From Arenibacter catalasegens (lineage in GTDB: Bacteria > Bacteroidota > Bacteroidia > Flavobacteriales > Flavobacteriaceae), in NCBI RefSeq assembly GCF_002909235.1, contig NZ_PHQQ01000011.1, positions 80,389-144,388 of the forward strand: DNA of 64,000 bases. Reading direction: 5' to 3'. The notes beneath the pieces were generated by a model that had not been told where the DNA came from, searched no databases, and worked only from the letters and a program-made list of their open reading frames with translations. Position 1 is the stretch's first letter, and each line of letters begins with the position of its first letter. Positions 54,603 through 63,923 of the stretch are shown here, piece by piece. The position numbers and the translations under genes are program-made.

Positions 54603-54634
54603 CAAAATTAATATAAATGTTATAGTATTACTAT
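54603..54634 (-). promoter_or_regulatory. Promoter and palindromic operator of the coiled-coil gene
   Basis: On the minus strand TAATTTTG (54610-54603) is a -7 element, 17 bases from the start codon. ATAGTATTACTAT at 54622-54634 is the island palindrome, identical to that at 33200-33212. A further imperfect inverted pair (ATAGTTTAACAACTAT, 54644-54658 region) follows. Confidence 0.7.
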
Positions 54635-54736
54635 TAATTATAATAGTTTAACAACTATTTAACAGCAGTAACACTAATAATATTGCTCCGGGTCTTTATA
54701 TTTGTTGGATCGGTTGAGCCCTAATGGCCCGTAGTT

Positions 54737-55087
54737 ATGAGAAAATCATACTTTATTATGGTACTCTTCGCGACCATATCAATGCTATATGCGCAAGAGA
54801 CCTCCCAAGTGCTGAACGAGGGAGTTGTTATTACCCTGGGGCCGCCAAGTGGTTCAACATCGGAATATCGACTTCCCTAGAAAAAATTTGATTATTAAGC
54901 GCGGGACGATACCACATTTCAATGCACTTATCGGAGAAAAATTCATCGTGGAGCATATCGAAACGGTAAGAATGGCAAGACCCAAGCCGTACAAAAGCGA
55001 AAAGACGGACTGAATTTCTTCAGGTTCTACCCAACTATTAATGCCCGGGTTACTATGACCTTGGTAAGTGGCGAAATAGAACGTTGA
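54737..55087 (+). pseudogene. Secreted flavobacterial protein with two compensating frameshifts
   Basis: The start (MRKSYFIMVLFATISMLYAQ) is a signal peptide. The frame runs to about 54845, continues one frame over as RNIDFPRKNLIIKRGTIPHF and FIVEHIETV until about 54970, then returns to the first frame with GKTQAVQKRKDGLNFFRFYP to the TGA at 55085-55087. Two opposite frameshifts explain this. It resembles a small secreted flavobacterial family without known function. Confidence 0.65.
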
Positions 55088-55437
55088 AGAAACTCCTTTC
55101 GATTACATCACGTAAAAGCCAATTGCTTGTCCCGTTAACCAAGCACCTTCTCGTTTGTGATATGTTACACAAATCGGACGGATGGATTGAGGTAGTAAAA
55201 ATAAACTAAGTGTCAGCTTCCATAAATAAATCGAATTTTGTAAAAAAGGCAAGTTCTTAGTCTATTTTTATGAGTCTCCTAAAACGAACTTTTTTTGGGA
55301 CTATTCCTATCCTCTTTATTTCATTCTGTTATCTGATAGGTACCAGATAAAATTCAAAGGAAACCAAAGCAACCTTTTCAAACCTATAACATCTTATTAA
55401 TTATTCAAAGAGGAAATCCTTTTATAAAAGATAAATC
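55088..55437. other. Gap without a gene
   Basis: I see no intact ORF, RNA or clear repeat in these 350 bases, only scattered AT-rich sequence after the pseudogene. Confidence 0.5.
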
Positions 55438-55968
55438 ATGAAAAATAAGATTTATTTTATCGCATTGTTGTTGATAGGAAATTTGATTTCCTCATGCGAA
55501 AAGAATGATCTGGAATTTGAAAATGATTTTAAAAATAGTAGAAAAGCTTGGCTGGATTTTAAAGAATCATCCAATAATTCTTACAAGTATGCGGTACGGG
55601 GCGGTTCTGTTCTTATTAATTTCGGATGGGAAACGACCATAACGGTATCAAAAGGAAAAGTTGCTCAAAGACATTTCAAATATACATCCACCGAAGGATT
55701 GGCCGATAATATTCCACAAGAAGAATTGGAATGGATCGAAAACGAAAACGAAATAAATAGTCACGAGCAAACAAGTGCGGCATATGCTTGGACCTTGGAC
55801 GAAATATATGAAAAAGCCGAACAAGAATGGTTGGAAAAAAGGAAGAACACAAAATCTTACTTTGAAGCTGAAAACAATGGGTTGCTTTCAATTTGCGGTT
55901 ATGTTGAAGATGGTTGTATGGACGATTGCTTTATTGGAATCAATATAAAAAGTATCGAAGCATTATAA
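55438..55968 (+). CDS. Small lipoprotein with Cys-rich end, DUF6174-like
   Basis: The 176-residue lipoprotein has its Cys at residue 20 (NLISSC). The first part, WLDFKESSNNSYKYAVRGGS with VLINFGWETTITVSKGKVAQ, resembles DUF6174-type proteins, in which W-x4-[ND]-Y-x-[YF] and I-x-V-x-[NKD]-G are recurrent. The C-terminal end has CGYVEDGCMDDCF, possibly with disulfides. It stands alone with no operon partner. Confidence 0.65.
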   Translation: MKNKIYFIALLLIGNLISSCEKNDLEFENDFKNSRKAWLDFKESSNNSYKYAVRGGSVLINFGWETTITVSKGKVAQRHFKYTSTEGLADNIPQEELEWIENENEINSHEQTSAAYAWTLDEIYEKAEQEWLEKRKNTKSYFEAENNGLLSICGYVEDGCMDDCFIGINIKSIEAL

Positions 55969-56479
55969 ACAATTATGACAAGGAAAGACTTATTTGTTCC
56001 TATAATAAATATTTGTGTCAACAAGGTATCCTATAAAATGTCATGGTCCAGTCCTCTAAAGTTAATTAATTTCAATTTTTTGAACAATCACCTAAAACGA
56101 ACGATTTTCGGCACACAAGCCGCCAAAATTACTCAAGTATTGAAGAATGACCATTTTGTGAAATAGTCCCTTTAGGCATTGGAAGTTATTAAAATTGTGA
56201 ATAAGGGATACAGGTTTATCTCTTTCTAATCTATCCTTTTTACTAATGAGCGTTCCTATCGGAATGCCACAAGGGGTAGGGACATAAACAAAAACCATAT
56301 CCTAAATTTCTCCGTATATGCCCCGATTTTTATATAAGTAAAAGCTTACAACAAAATGTCAAAATCGGCGTTAGATAATATAATTGCATGGCCAATATAA
56401 TTGATAATGAGTCTGTTCACGCAATTGGTCTCCATAACGGAGCTGGCCAAACTTTCTTGGAAACCGATATTTGATCAAA
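55969..56479. other. Gap without a convincing gene
   Basis: The 511 bases hold only a 63-codon frame right after the lipoprotein stop that has no signal or domain. No hairpin or promoter could be assigned with confidence. Confidence 0.45.
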
Positions 56480-58069
56480 ATGACATATAAAGTAAATAAC
56501 AACATCCCATTTTGGATGGGCGTACTCTCCACTGTTCTTGGTCTGGTTGTTGTGGTAGGGTGGATTTCCGATGTTCAAATCCTTATGACCATTGTACCCG
56601 GCTACGTTTCCATGAAACTGAACACGGCTTTTTTCTTCATACTTTCTGGAATTATAGTGATTAATCTAAAGTCGGAAAAAAGTAATTTATCCGTATATTT
56701 TCTTTCAACTATTCTTGCGGCGTTTGCAATAGCTTCATTGTCCCAGGATGTGTTCAATATTGATGCGGGCATCGACCAGCTATTTATTAACGATCAAGTA
56801 GCGATAGCAAATGGCGCAATGTCCCCAGGACGACCGTCACCAATAACTTCGTTATGCTTTGGAATGCTAGGGCCCATTTTTTTGATTGTTCGCAGCTCAA
56901 ATATTTATTTTAGGAGACTAGCGCAATATGGGCTTCATATTGTGACCTTTCTATCCTTTATAGCTGTACTGGGTTACGTGTTCAATGTACCTTCTTTTTA
57001 CAAATTATCCTTTTTTACATCAATGGCCATCCATACCTCCATTGTGCTTTTTGCCCTGTCCATTGGGGTATCGTTCATTCATCATGATTTGGGGGTTACA
57101 GGGCTCTTAACAAGAAAAGGTATTGGCAATGTTATGGCACGGAACCTGTTCAAAAAGGTAATGCCGGCCATCTTGGTTCTCGGATTTTTACAAGTTATAC
57201 TGGAAAGACTTGAAATCGTTTCGGTCGAGTTTGGAATAGCAATGTTCACAACCTGTTTTATGCTCGTTGTACTTTACGCCTTATGGTCCACTGCGAGATT
57301 GCTCAATGGGTGCGATGAGAAAAGAAAAAGGGCCGAGGAGGAAGTCATTTCAACCAATAAGAACCTTGAAAAAATAGTGCTTGAACGCACAGAATACCTA
57401 ACCCGGCAAAACAAACAGTTGGAGGAGTTTTCTTATATAATTTCCCACAATCTCCGTGGTCCGATGGGCAATTTGAAATTGCTCTTAAGTTTTTACAAAG
57501 AGGATGGAACCGTAGATGGTAAAACCCGGTTGATGGAGTATTTCGAGAGTACGGTAAACAATCTTTCTGGCACGCTGGATGAACTGTTGGAAGTGGTAAC
57601 CATAAGGGAAGAATCTAAAGGGAAAAAGGAAAAATTGAATTTCGGGAATGTTCTCTCTACATTGGTAGAAAATCACCAAGAACAGATTATGGAATCCAAT
57701 GCCCAAATTACAAGCGATTTCTCGGAAGCGCCGACAATGGAATATTCTGCCATTTATTTGGAAAGCATTATGTACAACCTTTTAAGTAACGCGTTAAAAT
57801 ATCGTTCAAATGACCGTGTGCCGCAGATTCAATTTAAAACGAAAACCCAAGGTAGTAAGATCGAACTATCGGTCAGGGACAATGGTCTGGGAATTGACAT
57901 AGAAAAAAATGGGGACCGTATGTTTGGATTGCACAAAACGTTTCATAAACATCCCGATGCCAAAGGGGTTGGCCTTTTTATTACCAAGGCACAGGTCGAG
58001 GCCATGGGCGGTAAAATAAGTGTGGAGAGCGAGATGGACAAAGGGGCAACCTTTGAAATAATATTTTAG
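56480..58069 (+). CDS. Membrane sensor histidine kinase
   Basis: From ATG 56480 it has 529 residues. The N-terminal half contains about eight membrane segments (to about 280), a MASE-like sensor without extracellular domain; then a coiled linker, HisKA with the His in YIISHNLRGPMGNL, and HATPase_c with N box LLSNALKYR, VRDNGLGIDIEKNG and GVGLFITKAQVEAMGGKISV. The S-H-N-L-R-x-P variant is common in Bacteroidetes light- or redox-related kinases. A stand-alone receiver gene lies convergently at 58757 and may be its partner. Confidence 0.85.
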   Translation: MTYKVNNNIPFWMGVLSTVLGLVVVVGWISDVQILMTIVPGYVSMKLNTAFFFILSGIIVINLKSEKSNLSVYFLSTILAAFAIASLSQDVFNIDAGIDQLFINDQVAIANGAMSPGRPSPITSLCFGMLGPIFLIVRSSNIYFRRLAQYGLHIVTFLSFIAVLGYVFNVPSFYKLSFFTSMAIHTSIVLFALSIGVSFIHHDLGVTGLLTRKGIGNVMARNLFKKVMPAILVLGFLQVILERLEIVSVEFGIAMFTTCFMLVVLYALWSTARLLNGCDEKRKRAEEEVISTNKNLEKIVLERTEYLTRQNKQLEEFSYIISHNLRGPMGNLKLLLSFYKEDGTVDGKTRLMEYFESTVNNLSGTLDELLEVVTIREESKGKKEKLNFGNVLSTLVENHQEQIMESNAQITSDFSEAPTMEYSAIYLESIMYNLLSNALKYRSNDRVPQIQFKTKTQGSKIELSVRDNGLGIDIEKNGDRMFGLHKTFHKHPDAKGVGLFITKAQVEAMGGKISVESEMDKGATFEIIF

Positions 58070-58250
58070 ATCATAGTTAAAATGTTCACTGGTGGAAACG
58101 AAAAATTTTTGACCAGTGTGCAACTTTTACTTTAAGGCTGTTCCCAACGGCCATCTTTATACATTGGACGATCATTAGTTTTAATATACTGTAAAAGATA
58201 AGTTCTTGAAGTGCAGAATACGAACTTGGAAACAAAATCCGACACCTGAA

Positions 58251-58281
58251 AAAAAATCCTTCCGTTGTTTGACGGAAGGAT
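58251..58281 (-). terminator. Terminator of the DUF6747 gene
   Basis: Perfect stem ATCCTTCCGT (58256-58265) and ACGGAAGGAT (58272-58281), six-base loop. On the minus strand it is followed by six to seven T, so it ends transcription coming from 58482. Confidence 0.9.
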
Positions 58282-58314
58282 ATAATCAGCTGAATATGAG
58301 ATTTACCGGATCGA

Positions 58315-58482
58315 TCAGAAAGGGAATCCAGTAAATAGTCTGAATCCAAAGGCATACAGTACTACTAGGAACATGGCGAAACTGAACCAAGCAAAGGCTT
58401 TGAAGTAGCTTTTTACCAACCAACTCCCCAGTTGCTTGAATCCATTCAGGTAAATTTCCTTTACAAGTAAAATTGTTTTCAT
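58315..58482 (-). CDS. Short membrane protein, DUF6747 family
   Basis: This 55-residue gene is easy to miss. It starts with ATG at 58482 and encodes KTILLVKEIYLNGFKQLGSW, then SYFKAFAWFSFAMFLVVLYA as the only membrane segment, and ends FGFRLFTGFPF. The pattern (V-[KR]-E-I-Y, L-V-K-x-Y-F-K-A-F, Y-A-F-x-F-R-L-x-T-G-F) is that of DUF6747, a small flavobacterial family of unknown role. A perfect terminator lies 34 bases after the stop, which supports it as a real transcript. Confidence 0.85.
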   Translation of the reverse strand: MKTILLVKEIYLNGFKQLGSWLVKSYFKAFAWFSFAMFLVVLYAFGFRLFTGFPF

Positions 58483-58756
58483 AATAATTATTTAGGGGTT
58501 TGGGCGCAAAGTTAAGGCACTTGTCCACTAAGTTTTTTCCTTTTCTACAAGATGTCGATTAATGCAGATTAAAATCAAAACCAAATTTTTTTATCTTGGA
58601 TTATGGCAACTCAACGAATGTAGATCCATACCTTTTGAATCTATTTGGAAGCCTACTAATCAATAGACCTTGGATGAATTAGGTTGAAATATGCTGCCCA
58701 ACATAATTATGCCCATATAACAATCGATAAAGGGGAGGCCTAAAAAAACGATAATT

Positions 58757-59152
58757 TTACTTCCTTTTTGAATGAAGGATCTTTTCCACAATGCTTTTGG
58801 AAAGGGGTTTGTCAAAATGACCCTTTACCATTGGATGTTCCTTGGCCCTGGCCCGGTCATTAGAATTTACAAAGCCGGAAAGAATATAGATGTCAGTTTT
58901 TTGTATTACCTTATTACCTGACTTTAACCTATCCAGAAATTCCCAACCGTCCATACCTTTCATGACCAGGTCGAGGAATATCAAGTCCGGCACAACATCT
59001 CCATTGTTCAAAGGATCGGCGAACATGTTCAGGACCTCTTCGGCAGTGTCGCAAACAATGGTCCTGCAATTGGAAATCGATTGTTCTATACAATATCTCG
59101 AAGCGAATTGCGACACCAGGTCGTCATCTATTATGCAAACGGTCAATTCCAT
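58757..59152 (-). CDS. Stand-alone response regulator receiver protein
   Basis: The 131-residue protein consists of one receiver domain: acidic cluster D9-D10-D11 (CIIDDDLVSQ), phosphate acceptor D61 (IFLDLVMKGMDGWEF), the Ser of the switch in YILSGF and the Lys in HFDKPLSK. There is no output domain, as for CheY- or Spo0F-like proteins. It may shuttle phosphate with the membrane kinase at 56480. Confidence 0.9.
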   Translation of the reverse strand: MELTVCIIDDDLVSQFASRYCIEQSISNCRTIVCDTAEEVLNMFADPLNNGDVVPDLIFLDLVMKGMDGWEFLDRLKSGNKVIQKTDIYILSGFVNSNDRARAKEHPMVKGHFDKPLSKSIVEKILHSKRK

Positions 59153-59461
59153 GATATGGGGTTTTATGCGCTGTAAATATGGGGAAGATTGAATACTTTA
59201 ATATAAATGTACTAATCGATTTTCACATTTATAGAAATTCTACCGCGTAAGCGTTTAAATGGTCCATATTTTCGCTGAAACAAGTAAGTCTACAAAACTA
59301 AGGCTTTATAGTGCCGAATTATTATTATGGAATTTCAGATCGGGATACTGGTATAACAGTGCCCACATTATTCAAGAACTCCTACGTAGGCATCCGATCA
59401 AAATATTATTCCACGCAACCCCATGAACAATTTGGTATCTTTTAATTAAATTTTCTTACTT
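59153..59461. other. Gap between divergent genes
   Basis: This 309-base gap must hold two promoters. I find no perfect TAnnTTTG element and no strong hairpin. Confidence 0.4.
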
Positions 59462-59959
59462 ATGAAAATTCCTTTTATAACCAAAATCCCGTTCTTTTTA
59501 ATAGCCGCAATATTTTTGTTAAATGGATGTTCAGAAGATGACAATATCGACTGTGCACTTTTTGACCCAGCCTTCCCTTCCCTGTTTTTAAAACTCATTG
59601 ATGCTAGTGGTAATAATCTGATTGAACTTGGCACCATAGATCCCAATGCAATAAGGGTGGACGGAGAATTTCCCAATGCAGGTTTTATTTTTATTCCTGC
59701 CAATGAATTCGCCGTTCCGGATACGGATATCAGAAAATTGGATAACACGATCCAACTGTTCATTCCCACTGAATCGCACTATCAATATAGCATCCATTTA
59801 AGTGATTCAGATTCCCTACTGGTGGATTTTTCTGCGAAATTGACAAGAATTCCATGTGGCCTGTCGTATTTTTTACCTACAGGAGTTGTAGTTAAAAATG
59901 TAGAGTTCGAATTTACGGAATTGTCACCCCTTCAATTTTTAGTGGTAATAAAGCTATAA
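59462..59959 (+). CDS. Lipoprotein of unknown function
   Basis: The 165-residue lipoprotein has its Cys at residue 22 (FLLNGC). The mature part is beta-rich, opens with SEDDNIDCALFDPAFPSLFL and ends VKNVEFEFTELSPLQFLVVI. Such small SEDD-type lipoproteins are frequent in Flavobacteria and have no known role. It has no operon partner. Confidence 0.75.
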   Translation: MKIPFITKIPFFLIAAIFLLNGCSEDDNIDCALFDPAFPSLFLKLIDASGNNLIELGTIDPNAIRVDGEFPNAGFIFIPANEFAVPDTDIRKLDNTIQLFIPTESHYQYSIHLSDSDSLLVDFSAKLTRIPCGLSYFLPTGVVVKNVEFEFTELSPLQFLVVIKL

Positions 59960-60191
59960 ACGAATATATCTACTTTAAGATTCTTATGTTTGGCAACATA
60001 TATGTGACAACACACCTAGAACCCTTGTCATCGTTACCGGTAATCCCTCGAAATTGACCTTCAAAAGTTTCACAATATAAAAAATCAAAAGTTAGCTTGC
60101 TCTCAAATGATGGGATCTACACATTGAAAAAGCCGTAAATTTACTAAATAGATGAAATTTGGGACTTAAAAGGTCTGTCTAAAGGTAAAAG

Positions 60192-62069
60192 TCAGTTCTT
60201 ATTGACCCTGTGTGTTATCCTTCGGTTGGTAATGACGGTGTTTACCCGGACCGTCAAGGTCGCTGTATTGGATATCGTCGTGCCACAGGCATAGCCGTTA
60301 TTGGCTATAACTACTCTGTATTGATTGCCATTGTCGGCCGTTGTGGCATTGGTAATCGATAAAGTATCAGTGGAAGTATTATCGTGGATCCCAGTATTTG
60401 TCAAATCGACCCAACTGGTCCCATTATAGATCTGCCATTGGTAAGAAGTAGCATTGGTAGCCGTGACGGAAATTGTTGTGCTACAACCCGGGCATACTGA
60501 AGTGTTTGGTGGCTGTGAGGTAACTGTGGGCAATGAGGAACCCTCTTGAAAATCATAAGTGCCGTTGGAATTATTGTCATCAGGGGTCGTATATCCATCA
60601 ATAACACTTGTTCCCGTTACCAAACCATTACTATTTACTATAGTGGGCAATGCGGCCAAAATACCATCATTATTATTATCTGAATATCCAGCTTCGACAA
60701 CATCGTTACAGGCATCGTTGTCCGCATCTATTTCAAACGGGTCATAGATTCCATCAACATCCGTATCCGCTATGGAATAGGTTAAATTGGTATATGCCAA
60801 ATCATTATCTTCGATATTCGTATGGAGTCCGTTGTTGCCAAAAGCTGATGCCGCCCCATCGATTATGCCATTGTTATTTGCATCGTTAATTCCGGCTACA
60901 TCCAACACACCCGATTCAACTATGTCATAGATACCGTCATTGTCCGAATCCAAATCTAAACTATTTATTACTCCATCTCCATCAGAGTCGCATAAGGCAC
61001 TGGCGAACAATACCCCTGTAAATCCTTCCGGACCGGGCCCAGCTTGATTTGTAACGGTAAAGACATTGTTAAAGTCGGGAACCCAGTTAATTGTGTTAAA
61101 AGGAGTGGCGGCTTGTGCGTGCATAATCTCAAGTGATGTGGAGGAGGTAGTTCTTGTGCCATAAAAAGTAACCTTTCCCGTTTCGTCCACAATCAGTCGC
61201 AATCGGGGCAATCCATTGGTGTTCGCTACCCAAGGGGCACTAATAAATGCATTATCTGACTGAAAAAGGAAATATTCTTCCCCAGCATCCAATGCGCCAT
61301 TTTCAAATTCCAAAACAGATGGGTGGATTGGTGTGCCATTTATATCGAGTTGGAACGAATTGTCCATGGAGGAAAAATCCAAGCGTAAATATCCGGTATC
61401 CGTATGATTTACTGCCACTGATCTGGTGCCGACATCTTGTGAAACTAAAAACGTTGTATTGGCTGTTGTACAATATTCCTCTTCATCGGTCATGCCATCA
61501 TTATCATCATCCAAATCTACATCATCTAAAATACCATCATTGTCAGTGTCAGGGGAAGTTGTAGCAGTAATCAAAACGTTGTCGATATATGCTTGGTCGT
61601 TATTTTGGTCCCAATTTCCACCGCCTTTGAGAAAACGAATGGTAGTATTGGCCGATACATAGGCCGAAATATTTTGACTAAAAGTTCCTGAAGATGTGCC
61701 CCCAAAGGTAGTTAGAGTAGTGAAGGAGCTGCCATCAGATGAAACCTGTATGGCAAGTGTTTCGCCACTTTCCAGACTGGACGTGCTCCAATCAAAAGAT
61801 AGAACCGCTCCCGTCGCTGAGGATAGATTTGCAGTTCTTCTAATATTTTCTGACGAAAGACGATTTAATCGTAACTCATTTCCAGTAATTCTGATACGGC
61901 CATTAGAGGCAGAATTATCATCATTTGATTCTATCCAATTTGTCGAAAAGTTGGTGTTGCCATTGTTATTGGTATACGCAACGGCAGAAAAAGTATCGGA
62001 ATAGGTATTCTGTCCGAAAAAAGGAATCGAATATAGAATCAAACTTAAAACAAAATAATGTGCCTTCAT
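60192..62069 (-). CDS. Large secreted protein with thrombospondin type 3 repeats
   Basis: The 625-residue protein has a signal peptide (ending PFFGQ, residue 20), a beta-sandwich domain (about 22-165), then Ca2+-binding thrombospondin type 3 repeats (DTDNDGILDDVDLDDDNDG at about 174; DSDGDGVINSLDLDSDNDG and DTDVDGIYDPFEIDADNDA later), and an Ig-like domain at the end (TSQPPNTSVCPGCSTTISVT). It stops with a short basic tail (NTVITNRRITHRVNKN). No type IX secretion sorting domain is seen, although such proteins usually carry one. It is probably an adhesin or surface protein. Confidence 0.8.
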   Translation of the reverse strand: MKAHYFVLSLILYSIPFFGQNTYSDTFSAVAYTNNNGNTNFSTNWIESNDDNSASNGRIRITGNELRLNRLSSENIRRTANLSSATGAVLSFDWSTSSLESGETLAIQVSSDGSSFTTLTTFGGTSSGTFSQNISAYVSANTTIRFLKGGGNWDQNNDQAYIDNVLITATTSPDTDNDGILDDVDLDDDNDGMTDEEEYCTTANTTFLVSQDVGTRSVAVNHTDTGYLRLDFSSMDNSFQLDINGTPIHPSVLEFENGALDAGEEYFLFQSDNAFISAPWVANTNGLPRLRLIVDETGKVTFYGTRTTSSTSLEIMHAQAATPFNTINWVPDFNNVFTVTNQAGPGPEGFTGVLFASALCDSDGDGVINSLDLDSDNDGIYDIVESGVLDVAGINDANNNGIIDGAASAFGNNGLHTNIEDNDLAYTNLTYSIADTDVDGIYDPFEIDADNDACNDVVEAGYSDNNNDGILAALPTIVNSNGLVTGTSVIDGYTTPDDNNSNGTYDFQEGSSLPTVTSQPPNTSVCPGCSTTISVTATNATSYQWQIYNGTSWVDLTNTGIHDNTSTDTLSITNATTADNGNQYRVVIANNGYACGTTISNTATLTVRVNTVITNRRITHRVNKN

Positions 62070-62749
62070 TATCCAAGCTAAGATAACATTGATATGGAAC
62101 TTGTAAGAATCAATGTTGTGAACTTGTTAAAAAGTGATGTCAAGGACCTATTTAAGAAAAGATGAACAGGTCGTATTTGTTATACATATGTACTCGATTA
62201 GTGGTACAAAAAAACAGAATGTAAAGAATCGGAACCATTTGAAATTGTTAAGGATTGGAAACACCTATTCTTATTTAGTACCTTTTTATTTATGGGGTTG
62301 AAGATTATCTGCGAAGTATCAACAAAATTGAATGGATCGACAACTTCAGTTCTGAAATCAAACGTTATATTTAAGAAATATTGGACAACCTCTATTCCAT
62401 TTCTACACTCAATGTTCCAGGCAACAAGGCCGCTTTTTCGTATACTGCAATTTACAATCCTGTCCTATCTTCAAAGTAACAAGTATGGGATGGTTCGAAA
62501 GAATAGGTGAGGTACTGGTCAACATGATTCTACATTGAGACATCCTTATTGAACCTCACTATAATAAAACCCTTTAAATACCCAATACATCGGTACTCCC
62601 ATAAAACTAGCGATTATTATGATTGCTTTAAGTGCAAACAATTCCACACTTAATGTGTACGAGAATGACCTTAAGAAGGTTTTTTTTGCAGAAGTTTATT
62701 TCATAGTTTTAACAGGTCAATCTGGTTAACCAATTTTAAAAAGCGGTCC
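62070..62749. other. Gap with relic upstream of the FadR-type gene
   Basis: This 680-base gap contains the decayed frame described at 62279-62479. No promoter could be assigned; ATAGTTTTAACAGG at 62703-62716 near the regulator gene is the only AT-rich element of note. Confidence 0.45.
62279..62479 (+). pseudogene. Protein-like relic with internal stop
   Basis: One frame reads GVEDYLRSINKIEWIDNFSS, then EIKRYI, a TAA, then EILDNLYSISTLNVPGNKAA and on to TAA at 62477-62479. The composition is protein-like on both sides of the stop. I cannot name the family. It is probably the tail of a lost gene. Confidence 0.35.
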
Positions 62750-63472
62750 ATGAAATTAGAAGTCCTTACAAGGGGAGAAAACGAAGAAATTCAAAATGGT
62801 ATCATTTCCAAGCTCCGCGAACTGATCAGCTATAAAAACTTGGAACCAGGAGACAAACTTCCCTCTGAGCGGATGTTGTCAGAAAAATTCGGGGTAAGTA
62901 GAAGCAACCTTAGGGAAGCCATTCAAAAGCTGGAATTTTATGGAATATTAAAGTCCAAGCCCCAAAGTGGAACATTCATAGCCGACATCGGCCAAGTAGC
63001 TATGGATGGCATGCTGCAAGACATATTACGGTTGCAGGAGCCCAATTTCAAATCCCTGGTAGAGACCCGGATACTTTTGGAACTAAAGACCTGCAGACTT
63101 GCCGCACAGCGCAGGTCCAAGGTGCATTTATGTCAGATAAAGGAGACCTTGGAAGCCTATAAAGAAAAGGTCATCAACGGTAAAGATGCAGTACAGGAAG
63201 ACCTACTTTTCCATTTGGCCATATCCAGGGCAAGCGGTAATAGTACCATGAATAGGTTTATGTTGATCATTACGCCCGAAATCATTACCAATTTCGAAAA
63301 ATACCATGTTTGTGATAAAGATCGGGCTTTCAGGGGAATTCAGGAACATATGGATATTTATGAGGCTATTAAAGCCAAGGATCCCCAATTGGCAAAGGAA
63401 AAAATGAAAATATATTTCAAAATGTTATATCAGTATTGCCATAATATTGAAGAAGAACAGTTGAGGAATTGA
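62750..63472 (+). CDS. FadR-type GntR transcriptional regulator
   Basis: The 240-residue protein has an N-terminal winged helix of the GntR family (about 12-80; LEPGDKLPSERMLSEKFGVS, SRSNLREAIQKLEFYGIL, PQSGTFIAD) and a C-terminal FCD domain (about 95-230) with the metal-site pattern EDLLFHLAISRASGN and HMDIYEAIKAKDPQLA. Regulators of this class sense sugar acids or related metabolites. The genes it controls are probably beyond the right end of the window. Confidence 0.9.
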   Translation: MKLEVLTRGENEEIQNGIISKLRELISYKNLEPGDKLPSERMLSEKFGVSRSNLREAIQKLEFYGILKSKPQSGTFIADIGQVAMDGMLQDILRLQEPNFKSLVETRILLELKTCRLAAQRRSKVHLCQIKETLEAYKEKVINGKDAVQEDLLFHLAISRASGNSTMNRFMLIITPEIITNFEKYHVCDKDRAFRGIQEHMDIYEAIKAKDPQLAKEKMKIYFKMLYQYCHNIEEEQLRN

Positions 63473-63923
63473 GTAAAGCGACCAAAAGTAGCTTGTAGAG
63501 CACTCAAAACAATAGACCCGATTTCAATTGGCGCATTTTTTCGGAAAATAAAAGCGCCTTTTAAGCCCGCAACTTTTACCATGATCACATTGTGCTCGGG
63601 GCAAAAAGATATGAGATTATTGATTTAGACAAATATAATTGATAGTCTAATTGACGGAATTCCATTTCTCCATACGTGCCAGTTCTGTCAATGTTTGTGC
63701 TTAAAATTCTAGTTTAGATTCTCACTTTTATGTTGTATAAGATGCCTGTTTTTTTAGGAGATATCCTCGGGCAATTTATTATCCAAAGCAAAGAGTAGTT
63801 TACCTAACTGCCCTAACATCCTCATTTTTTATCTGATATTTTGATTTTTCAATTAATTAGGTAGGCAATGAACATTACACTACTCCCCATCTGTAAGACA
63901 GCTTAAAGGTATTCCTTAGTTTA
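63473..63923. other. Gap without a gene
   Basis: These 451 bases contain no ORF with coding character and no RNA that I recognise. CTTTTAAGCCCGCAACTTTT near 63560 and other segments look like ordinary intergenic DNA. Confidence 0.4.

Noticed and set aside
55975..56166. 63-residue frame after the lipoprotein gene
   Set aside because: No signal peptide, domain, or coding-like composition; it is likely chance.
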